NCBI GenBank assembly: GCA_025062105.1
Contig: JANXAQ010000006.1
Span: 1-45,687 of the forward strand
Length of the DNA: 45,687 nt
Direction of reading: 5' to 3'
DNA from: Thermoguttaceae bacterium
GTDB lineage: Bacteria > Planctomycetota > Planctomycetia > Pirellulales > Thermoguttaceae
Shown here: piece by piece, positions 35,678 to 43,034 of the stretch
Position numbering within the stretch: the first letter of the stretch is position 1
Layout of the letters: each line of letters starts with the position of its first letter
Notes under the pieces: model-generated
What the model saw: only the letters and a program-made list of their open reading frames with translations
Databases searched by the model: none
Told to the model about the DNA's origin: nothing
Position numbers and translations under genes: made by a program

Positions 35678-37111
35678 TTAGGTTTCCGGGGATTCTTCTT
35701 TGAGCCGTTTGGTCTTAGCCTCGGTAACCTTGCTCAGTAGGGCGGAGACATCCCGATAATTAAAATCCATCCCTGCCAAGGCGGTCAAGTGCTTTTCGGC
35801 CCGATCCAGGTCTTTTAGGGCCACTGCTAATTTGCCGGCCAAGTAGAGGGCCTCCTTTTTGCGCTGCGGCTCTCGATCGGGGATTTCCTGAATGGCCATT
35901 TCATAATGAGTCATGGCCAACGGAAGCTGATGAATCTGCTGGAAGCACTGTCCCAAGGCCAACAGACAGGCACCTTTGCGTCGAGGGTCGTTTTTGGCTG
36001 CTTGGAATTCCCGGATTGCTTCCGTGTATTGGCCGTTGAGTTGATAGCGGACCCCTAACTCGTATTTGTAGGTCAAATTGTTGGGGAACCGATCGCAAAG
36101 GCCTTTATAGTACTCTAGTTCTTTGGTGATCTGTTTTCTGCGCAGCCGTTTATATTCTTCTTTGGCTTCTTCGGAGCCAGTTTCGTCGGCCCGGCGCTTG
36201 GCCTGAATGACCTGATAGCGCAGATGGCGTAGTTGTACGTCTTCCCACCGATCTCGGATGTCTGGATCGCCGCCGGAGGCTTCGTAGGCCCGTTGCATGA
36301 TCTCCTCGGCCTTCTCGAATCGGTCATCCCGGAGATACAGGTCCGCCAATTCCAGATATTTAGAGATATTTTTAGGATCTTGGGCAATTTCCTTTTCTAG
36401 GCGTTCTTCTTCGGAAAGGACTTGCTGTTGGGGAGTTCGAGCGCCAGCAGGTACTCTTCGGCCTTGGGAGCCTTCTTCATCCAGTCGGCCTTGATGAATG
36501 GTTTTTTCGACGGCCAGATCGGCAATCATCCGTTGGATTTCTTCATCGTCCGGACGGACCTTTTCCACCCGGTGCAGGCAGGCGATGGCCTGATCCCATT
36601 GCTGTCGGGCCCGAAGCGCTTTGGCACATTGTAAGTTTACGTCTGGGTCATTGGGGTTGGCCTCCAAGGCCATTTTAAGATAAATCAGTGTTACTGCTTC
36701 CAGGTGGAGCGCTTCACAGGCGTCGGCCATTGCCGTCAAGGCCGGCACATCCCAGGGGTTTACCTTCAGCACCTCCAGACCATTTCGAAGCACACCCTCC
36801 CAATCCCCCTGGGCTTTGGCCTTTTTCAGATTAGATCGTTCTGAGCGGGCTTTAAAGGCAGCAAATGTACTCCCAGTCTTGTTATTGTTATACTTTTTCT
36901 GAAGATTCGCCAAAAAAGTTTGCACGTATTGCGGGTTGCCCGGATCGCCTAGCACACATTGGGTAAGTAGCTCAGTGGCGTAATCATACTGGCCCTGTTG
37001 CATCTGCTTGGTGGCATGTTCAAAGCACTGCTGCAATCGCCGGCGTTTGGCCGCCGTCATTGCTTCCCGTTTATCCGGAGCTGTTTGGTCAGAGCGTTCC
37101 TCAGTTGCCAT
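35678..37111 (-). CDS. TPR-repeat protein, planctomycete-type
   Basis: 477 residues from ATG 37111 (MATEERSDQTAPDKREAM); the frame extends upstream only through a TTG (37174). Repeated 34-residue helix pairs are visible: AKALRARQQWDQAIACLHRV, YLELADLYLRDDRFEKAEEI, YELGVRYQLNGQYTEAIREF, LALGQCFQQIHQLPLAMTHY. The N-terminal block (QCFEHATKQMQQGQYDYATE, LLTQCVLGDPGNPQYVQTFL) looks like a conserved protein I associate with Pirellulales. No signal peptide or membrane helix; probably a cytoplasmic scaffold. Role unknown. Divergent from cobA-hemD, with about 120 bp between starts. Confidence 0.85.
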   Translation of the reverse strand: MATEERSDQTAPDKREAMTAAKRRRLQQCFEHATKQMQQGQYDYATELLTQCVLGDPGNPQYVQTFLANLQKKYNNNKTGSTFAAFKARSERSNLKKAKAQGDWEGVLRNGLEVLKVNPWDVPALTAMADACEALHLEAVTLIYLKMALEANPNDPDVNLQCAKALRARQQWDQAIACLHRVEKVRPDDEEIQRMIADLAVEKTIHQGRLDEEGSQGRRVPAGARTPQQQVLSEEERLEKEIAQDPKNISKYLELADLYLRDDRFEKAEEIMQRAYEASGGDPDIRDRWEDVQLRHLRYQVIQAKRRADETGSEEAKEEYKRLRRKQITKELEYYKGLCDRFPNNLTYKYELGVRYQLNGQYTEAIREFQAAKNDPRRKGACLLALGQCFQQIHQLPLAMTHYEMAIQEIPDREPQRKKEALYLAGKLAVALKDLDRAEKHLTALAGMDFNYRDVSALLSKVTEAKTKRLKEESPET

Positions 37112-37229
37112 TTGTCGTGATGATCCCAAAAATAAAGAAGACCTCCACAGGCAAACACCACCCTCCCGGCTCAAATCCCGAAAGCTAAGTCAATCCATCG
37201 TTCCAATCTTTTATTCTAACAGAACTGCC

Positions 37230-38792
37230 TTGAAACACAACTCCCCAAATCTGCCGGCTTCCCCCCCTTTAGGGCGGGTGTATTTTATCGGTGCTGGACC
37301 GGGCGATCCAGGTCTGCTCACCCTGCGTGCTGTGCAGTGCCTCCAAAAAGCGGATCTGGTCATTGCCGATCGGTTGGTTCCTCCGCAGATCCTAAAATAT
37401 GCGAGGATGGGAGCGCAGATTCTCCTGGTTTCCCATCCTGCTTCATTTTATCCATTTTCCTTAGATTATCCATCTTGCGAAAAAGAAGAAGTCCTCCCCA
37501 AAATGGTGCAAGCGGCCCAAGAGGGCAAAGTGGTGGTCCGCCTCAAAGGAGGAACTTCGGAAATCTTTGGTCGGTTATCCGAAGAATTGGCCACCGTTCG
37601 CCTAGCTGAGATCCCTTATGAGATCGTTCCCGGAATTACCACCGGATTAGCTGCTGCCGCCTATGCCGAAGTCCCCCTCACTGATGCTGAGTTAAGCTCG
37701 GCGGTGGCCCTGGCTACTGGCCATCAACGTTCTCAAAAGCAAGGCCCACCCCTAGATTACCAGCGATTAGCTCAGTTTCCTGGTACGTTGGTAGTCTATA
37801 TGGGGATAGCCACATCCCCCCAATGGAGCAGTGATCTCATTCGTGGAGGGCTTTCTCCCCAAACACCGGTGGCCATTGTCTGCCGGTGTGGCTGGCCCAA
37901 CCAGCAAACTCTCCGCTGCCGATTAGAAACCCTTCCACAGACCATAGCCTCTTACCAGGTGCAACCGCCGGCAATCATCATTGTTGGGGAGGTAGTCAAT
38001 CGGATGCCGGAAAAAAGTTGGTTTGAGAGCCGTCCGCTTTTTGGCCAACGGATCCTCCTTACCCGGCCCGAACAGCAAGCCGCCGATTTGGCAGACCAAT
38101 TGGCCGAGCTGGGAGCCGACGTCTTGATCCAGCCGGCTATCCGGATTTCTGATCCGCCAGATTGGCAGCCCGTAGATCAGGCCCTGGCCAAGTTAGAAGA
38201 GTTCGATTGGGTCGTTTTTTCGAGCGCCAATGGAGTGCGGTATTTTTTGGATCGGCTCCTGCACACGGGCGGAGACATGCGGCGGTTGGGCCGAGTACGA
38301 CTGGCTGCGATCGGACCAGGCACTGCCGCCGAATTAGCGCAATATCATCTCCAGGCCGATCTAGTACCCGAACAGTTCCGGGCGGAAGTTCTGGCTGAAG
38401 CATTGCTGCAGGCGCTCCAGCCCCACCCGGGCGAAAAACGGGTGCTTTTGGTCCGGGCAAGCCGTGGCCGACCCGTGCTGGCCGAAATCCTTCAGTCTGC
38501 CGGCGTCTGCGTCCACCAAGTCATCGCCTACACCAGCACGGATGTCACCGAACCGGCCCCAGAAATCGCCCAGGCCATGGCCGACGGCTCCATCCATTGG
38601 GTTACTGTAACCAGCTCATCGATTGCCCGCTCGTTGGTCCAGATGTTCGGCCAGAACCTGCAGAAGACCAAACTGGCTAGCATTAGCCCACTTACTTCTG
38701 AGGTGCTTCGACAGCTTGGCTATCCGCCCGCCGTCGAAGCCCGTCAATACACCCTACCCGGCCTGATCGAGGCTATCCTAGAACGAAGGTAA
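37230..38792 (+). CDS. Fused uroporphyrinogen-III C-methyltransferase / uroporphyrinogen-III synthase
   Basis: CobA-HemD fusion for siroheme (and cobalamin) precursor synthesis. Residues about 17-270 are SUMT: VYFIGAGPGDPGLLTLRA, ADRLVPPQILKYARMGA, EIVPGITTGLAAAAYAEVPL. About 275-520 is HemD (RILLTRPEQQAADLADQLAE, VVFSSANGVRYFLDRL, VTVTSSSIARSLVQMF). Two SUMT positions are unusual: the RLKGGDP motif reads RLKGGTS, and the stretch that normally carries VGK reads VSH. The start is uncertain: TTG 37230 is the best of the non-ATG options between the TPR gene and the first motif; GTG 37278 would cut into the fold. It heads the sulfur-assimilation region and would supply siroheme to the sulfite reductase. 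Confidence 0.88.
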   Translation: MKHNSPNLPASPPLGRVYFIGAGPGDPGLLTLRAVQCLQKADLVIADRLVPPQILKYARMGAQILLVSHPASFYPFSLDYPSCEKEEVLPKMVQAAQEGKVVVRLKGGTSEIFGRLSEELATVRLAEIPYEIVPGITTGLAAAAYAEVPLTDAELSSAVALATGHQRSQKQGPPLDYQRLAQFPGTLVVYMGIATSPQWSSDLIRGGLSPQTPVAIVCRCGWPNQQTLRCRLETLPQTIASYQVQPPAIIIVGEVVNRMPEKSWFESRPLFGQRILLTRPEQQAADLADQLAELGADVLIQPAIRISDPPDWQPVDQALAKLEEFDWVVFSSANGVRYFLDRLLHTGGDMRRLGRVRLAAIGPGTAAELAQYHLQADLVPEQFRAEVLAEALLQALQPHPGEKRVLLVRASRGRPVLAEILQSAGVCVHQVIAYTSTDVTEPAPEIAQAMADGSIHWVTVTSSSIARSLVQMFGQNLQKTKLASISPLTSEVLRQLGYPPAVEARQYTLPGLIEAILERR

Positions 38793-38808
38793 TACTTCAG
38801 CCAAATGG

Positions 38809-38916
38809 GATCAGTATCTACACATCTTCTCGGACCCAACATATGTTGGGGCAAACTGGTCGCCAAAGCCACAATATATATCCTATAGGAGAAAGCCGTT
38901 ATGTAGATACCAATGG
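38809..38916. mobile_element. Element E copy 2 (MITE-like, about 108 bp)
   Basis: Left end GATCAGTATCTACACA, right end TATGTAGATACCAATG; right half nearly identical to 7635-7736. Left terminus more diverged. Confidence 0.65.
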
Positions 38917-38926
38917 GCAAATGGAG

Positions 38927-39074
38927 CTCGACTTTTGCCATTTTTAATGGTGTACCAAATGGACTACGCTCTAACTCTTTGTGGGCATTAGAGTTAGGAA
39001 ATTGCAGGGACAAATGAACGACACCCCGTAAGTTTCGAGGACAAAAGAAGTTATGAAAAAAGGCAAAAGTCGAG
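38927..39074. mobile_element. Element D, best-preserved copy (MITE-like, 148 bp)
   Basis: 19-bp inverted termini CTCGACTTTTGCCATTTTT / AAAAAAGGCAAAAGTCGAG with one mismatch. The interior is shared with 33304-33444. No open reading frame of note. Confidence 0.72.
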
Positions 39075-39111
39075 ATGGCGGGGCACCTAATTTTTCCCTT
39101 CTCCCCTCAGC

Positions 39112-39395
39112 GGGCTCGCTGTTATTCACAAGTTAAAGTTCAGACGCTCGGCCATCACTTTAGGCAAAGCAGGGAAACTCGTTGAACAACACAGAATGGA
39201 TCAAATAGAAAATATAGACAAATCTTTTTCTGAAACTAAAGATCTGCTGATTTTCTAAATGATTTTTCCCAAATTGTGCAATTTATCCAAAGTAACTGTT
39301 GGCTTGTTTTGAAAGGTTTGTTATCCCCCTAGTTGGGGAAGTCATTTGCTGCTGTGAGGGTGAATCCATCCCAAAGATGTGTATAACAGCGAGCC
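39112..39395. mobile_element. Element C copy 2 (MITE-like, 284 bp)
   Basis: 19-bp inverted termini GGGCTCGCTGTTATTCACA / TGTGTATAACAGCGAGCCC with one mismatch; the interior is nearly identical to 21921-22227. Confidence 0.8.
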
Positions 39396-39564
39396 CACGG
39401 CGGGCAGCGGCAGGTTTCTTCAGTTGGCTGAAATGTTACGAAGGAAGATAAAGCACAAATAGTTTTCCGACTGCTAGTTTCCCGCCAGAAACTGCCACCA
39501 GAAACAAGAACCGGCCATCAGAACTAGTTTAACATGTTCATTAATGAATATGATATCATGAATA

Positions 39565-41289
39565 TTAGTTAGTTTTGTCTCTGGAGATTACTAAGTGGCG
39601 TAAGGATTCCGGGCCGGTGCGGACACAAAAATCGCCGAAGGTTTCCCCGCTCAACCGATGATGCGAAAAGACCTCAAACAGGCTGGTAAGCAGAGGCACA
39701 ATCTGGCTCCGTGGCACCATCGGTTCGTACAGGAATCCTAAACGGTTGCCCAGGAAGCTGCCGCCCAGATAAAGAGCATACTGGTCTTTGGCCCGGCCCA
39801 CCAGGCCAATCTCCGCATTGTATGGCCGACCGCAACCATTTGGGCAACCAGTCATCCGGATGCAAATCGGCAGCCGCGCCAAACCCAGCCGGGCGAGCAC
39901 ATCCTCCAATCCGTCCAAAATCCCCGGCAATGCCCGTTCGCTTTCCGTAATGGCCAGTCCACAGGTCGGCAGAGCCACACAAGCACCAGAATACTGCCGA
40001 ACCAAAGGCACCTCCTCGGAAAGCCGAACTCCATGCTCTCGAAGAACCCTCTCCAGTTTGGACCGATCTTCAGCAGCCAAGTCGGTTATCAAAACGGACA
40101 TCATGGGGGTAAGTCGAATGCCCGGTCGGAATTGCTGACAGATCTGCTCCAAGGCGGTTTTTAACCGGGCCTGACGATCTGCCACCCTGCCGTTTTCCAC
40201 ATATAGGCCGTAGAACCATCGGCCATTGGGCTGCAGGTGCCATCCCAAATGATGGTCCAGGCCGATTAAGGAGAGGTTTTGCGGGGGGAGCAGGGGCTGC
40301 CCATAGTATCGCTCTAGTTCCCGACGGAAGCGCTGCAGGCCCCAATCGGCCACCAGATATTTCAGTCGAGCACGCCGCCGGTTAGCCCGATTGCCATGAT
40401 CCCGGAACAGTTTGACCACCGCTTCAGCAAGAGGAATAGCTTCTTCGGGCCGAATGAACGCTAACGGTTGGGCCAAGGCAACAAAGGTGGTTTTATCCGT
40501 CGGTGTCATTCCAAGGCCGCCGCCGACCAGGACCTCATAGCCCCGAATTTGGCCATGCTCGGCGAGAGCCAAAAAACCTAAATCATTTGTGTAAATATCG
40601 ACACAATTATCCTCCGGCAGACCGAAAGCGATTTTAAACTTCCGAGGCAGATAGTTAGTGCCATACAGGGGTTCTTCTTCCTCAGATGCCGGGGGAAACT
40701 GTCCGGTGGAACAGACGCTGTCCGACCCGGCGCCTTGCCAAATTTCCTGGTAGGCCTTAGTCCGAGGTAGGAAATGGGCGGTAAGTTGCTGGGTATGGGC
40801 GAAAAGCTGCTCTCGGATGCCGCCGTCGGCTACCGGGGCCGGACAAACAAGCACATTACGTACCACATCCCCACAAGCCCCCAGGGTGGTTAAACCCGCT
40901 TGATGCAGAGCTTGCATCAGAGGAGCCAACAAAACTTTCCGAACCCCGTGAAATTGCACATCCTGCCTATTGGTGATCCGAATCGTGCCATTGCCGAATC
41001 GATCGGCCAAGGCCGACAACAGCAACCATTGGTCCGCTGTCAGCCGACCACCGGGAATCTTAACCCGCACCATCATGATCCAAGTCCGCTCTTGACCCTC
41101 CGGACCTGGTTGGCCCCGGCGATCTCGATCATCCTGTTGATAAATCCCGTGATGTTTGAGTAGATGGGCGGTAGTTTCTTCAAAATGGTCGGTAGGTTGA
41201 GCCAGTTCTTGGGCGATTTGGCCGCGTAAAAATTGGCTTTGCTGTTTGATTTCTTCCAATTTGCTCCAAGGGGCCGGGTCGGTGCTCAT
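39565..41289 (-). CDS. Ferredoxin-type sulfite reductase (siroheme/4Fe-4S)
   Basis: Six-electron reduction of sulfite to sulfide. 574 residues, single chain with two ferrite-reductase repeats. N-terminal half: RTWIMMVRVKIPGGRLTADQ, NGTIRITNRQDVQFHGV, GACGDVVRNVLVCPAP. C-terminal half carries the siroheme/4Fe-4S ligands: CVALPTCGLAITESERALPG (Cys-x5-Cys) and RMTGCPNGCGRPYNAEIGLV (Cys-x3-Cys). Sulfite rather than nitrite reductase is favoured by the neighbours, APS/PAPS reductase (divergent) and the siroheme gene. The ATG at 41289 has GAAAGGAA upstream. It shares a 437-bp AT-rich regulatory region with the cysH-like gene. Confidence 0.92.
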   Translation of the reverse strand: MSTDPAPWSKLEEIKQQSQFLRGQIAQELAQPTDHFEETTAHLLKHHGIYQQDDRDRRGQPGPEGQERTWIMMVRVKIPGGRLTADQWLLLSALADRFGNGTIRITNRQDVQFHGVRKVLLAPLMQALHQAGLTTLGACGDVVRNVLVCPAPVADGGIREQLFAHTQQLTAHFLPRTKAYQEIWQGAGSDSVCSTGQFPPASEEEEPLYGTNYLPRKFKIAFGLPEDNCVDIYTNDLGFLALAEHGQIRGYEVLVGGGLGMTPTDKTTFVALAQPLAFIRPEEAIPLAEAVVKLFRDHGNRANRRRARLKYLVADWGLQRFRRELERYYGQPLLPPQNLSLIGLDHHLGWHLQPNGRWFYGLYVENGRVADRQARLKTALEQICQQFRPGIRLTPMMSVLITDLAAEDRSKLERVLREHGVRLSEEVPLVRQYSGACVALPTCGLAITESERALPGILDGLEDVLARLGLARLPICIRMTGCPNGCGRPYNAEIGLVGRAKDQYALYLGGSFLGNRLGFLYEPMVPRSQIVPLLTSLFEVFSHHRLSGETFGDFCVRTGPESLRHLVISRDKTN

Positions 41290-41726
41290 GAAAGATGGTT
41301 CCTTTCGGGAGGTGTTTTTTTCCTTTAAATGTTTCCTAATTTTATTATCATAGTAGAGTATTTTAGGCTGGAATTTTCCAACCCATCTACTATCTTTTCC
41401 TGAAATTTCCTCTATTTATGTATTTCAATACCCCCTTTTATGGGTATATTCTATTCATTTAGAGGAAACCCAGGGACTTTGGTTATTTTTTTGTTTTTTG
41501 AAGTTGACTTTTTCGATAAAAATAGTAAGATAAATCATAACTTTGTTGATCAAATTAATCAATTTTTCCGCGCTTTTTAAAACCACTCCATCGACTTCAT
41601 AGAAAGAACAGCCCTTTTTGAAGACCCGAGATGGACTCAGTGAAATTATGGGCCCGGCCTGCTCCCCTAGGGCAGTCGGAGAACTTTTAAAGATGTGCAT
41701 GTTTGGTGAATAAAGGAAGTAAACTG
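41290..41726. promoter_or_regulatory. Divergent control region between sulfite reductase and cysH-like genes
   Basis: 437 bp, markedly AT-rich, with no gene. A plausible plus-strand promoter is TTGACT (41504-41509), 16 bp, TAAGAT (41526-41531), which would give a leader of about 190 nt. That leader contains a GC-rich hairpin (CTGCTCCCCTAGGGCAG around 41659-41675). I could not match it to a known riboswitch. Both genes are probably controlled by sulfur status from here; this is inference. Confidence 0.35.
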
Positions 41727-42644
41727 ATGAAGCACAAGGACACTGATCTAGCTTTGTTGCAGGTCCTTTCCAGGCGGCCCCAGCGGCATTCTGGGCAAGG
41801 GCATCCGGAAGAAGCTGAACCCTTGGGGTTGCCCTCCTCCGCAGAAGTTGCTCTGGGGGGAAAAAGCCTCAAATTTGGCTCCACGCCGTACATTTTGACA
41901 CCAGAGGCCTACCGGTGCAATCCTCCTAGCCAGGAGGAGTTGGCTATTTTAGCTGAGGAAAGTCGAAAATTGGAGGACGCCACGCCAGAGCAGATTATTC
42001 AGTGGGCCGTGGATCATTACTTTCCCAAGCTTACCATGGCTACTGCGTTCGGACCAGAAGGCTGTCTGATGCTTTCGATGTTGGCCAAGATTGAACCAAG
42101 GACATACGTTTTCAATATCGACACCGGGTATCAATTTCCGGAAACTTTGGAGCTGCGGGATCGGATTGCTGAACGGTATGGGATTGTTGTGGATCTGCAA
42201 CGGCCAGAACTTTCGGTAGAAGAATATGAAGCGCTTCATGGCGGCCCTGTATATAAAACCGATCCGGACCGGTGTTGCCGAGATCGTAAAATTGCAGTGG
42301 TTCGGCGGGTCATTGGAGGCTATGCGGCCTGGATGTGCGGGCTGCGCCGAGATCAGACAGCGAATCGGGCACAGATTCCGATCGTCGGTTGGGACTACAA
42401 ATTTGGGCTTGTAAAGATCAATCCGTTGGCTAGGTGGACCTCTCGGCAAGTTTGGCAGCGGATAGCTCAGGAGAAGATTCCTTATAATCCCCTTCATGAG
42501 CGGGGCTATACCAGCATCGGTTGCTGGCCGTGCACCCGGCCGATTAAGGCGGGCGAAGACGAACGGGCTGGCCGTTGGCCCGGCATGTGCAAAACCGAAT
42601 GTGGCCTGCACGTAGTGGAAGACGGCAGGCCAACAGCTGCCTAG
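41727..42644 (+). CDS. cysH: APS/PAPS reductase, 4Fe-4S type
   Basis: Reduces adenylylsulfate (or PAPS) to sulfite with thioredoxin. 305 residues; ATG 41727 is preceded by AAAGGAAG. Motifs: MATAFGPEGCLMLSMLAKI (substrate phosphate loop region), FNIDTGYQFPETLEL, and the cluster cysteines CCRDRK and CWPCTR, with the catalytic C-terminal KTECGLH. The CC...CxxC set indicates the iron-sulfur form usual for APS reductases. The N-terminal 70 residues are an extension without a clear domain. No ATP sulfurylase is in the window. The SLC13 permease follows 390 bp downstream. Confidence 0.92.
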   Translation: MKHKDTDLALLQVLSRRPQRHSGQGHPEEAEPLGLPSSAEVALGGKSLKFGSTPYILTPEAYRCNPPSQEELAILAEESRKLEDATPEQIIQWAVDHYFPKLTMATAFGPEGCLMLSMLAKIEPRTYVFNIDTGYQFPETLELRDRIAERYGIVVDLQRPELSVEEYEALHGGPVYKTDPDRCCRDRKIAVVRRVIGGYAAWMCGLRRDQTANRAQIPIVGWDYKFGLVKINPLARWTSRQVWQRIAQEKIPYNPLHERGYTSIGCWPCTRPIKAGEDERAGRWPGMCKTECGLHVVEDGRPTAA

Positions 42645-43034
42645 CACCTGTTGCTCTGTCCATGGGGAACTGCTTTTCGCTTTTCCGTTTCGACGCCGAT
42701 TCCCTCGTTTGGTTGACTATTGCATAAACTCCGGCTTGGGTTCTGATACTCTAAGAGGCTGTCCGCACATCAAGATTTGGGCATGTTCCGATAGGGTGGG
42801 GATGAACCGACTCCCCCACAGCAAAACACGAGGAAAATAGCCACATTTGGGATTCTAGCTAATCCAGCTACCGAGGTGTTTTCCTCGGGAAAAATGCATT
42901 TCCAGACTGCTACTAATCCTCTTTTGTGACTGATGTTGCTATGAGAGAATAAACTTTGACATGTCAATGGCGGTATCTGTGTTGGAGGGGCTTTTGAGGT
43001 ATAAAAGTTCACATAAAGTTAAAGGGGAACCCGG
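42645..43034. other. Spacer with element A
   Basis: Contains element A copy 2 (42755-42913). The remainder, 42914-43034, is the leader of the permease; no promoter boxes called. Confidence 0.5.
42755..42913. mobile_element. Element A copy 2 (MITE-like, 159 bp)
   Basis: Left end GAGGCTGTCCGCACATC, right end GCATTTCCAGACTGCTAC, flanked by TAA on both sides (42752-42754, 42914-42916). Shares TCAAGA(C/T)TTGGGC, AATCCAGCTACC and the right end with 18225-18381. Confidence 0.78.

Larger units (their letters stand above)
38793..39564. other. Spacer packed with elements E, D and C
   Basis: Between convergent genes, three small elements lie in a row: E (38809-38916), D (38927-39074), C (39112-39395). 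An inverted copy of the short motif GGCTGAAATGTTAC is at 39425. No gene. Confidence 0.6.

Noticed and set aside
41455..41700. 81-codon minus-strand frame in the divergent control region
   Set aside because: Lys/Asn/Ile-rich reading of AT-rich regulatory DNA, with no supporting start signal.
41610..41726. Possible riboswitch in the leader of the cysH-like gene
   Set aside because: GC-rich hairpins are present, but I could not match SAM, TPP or cobalamin consensus elements.
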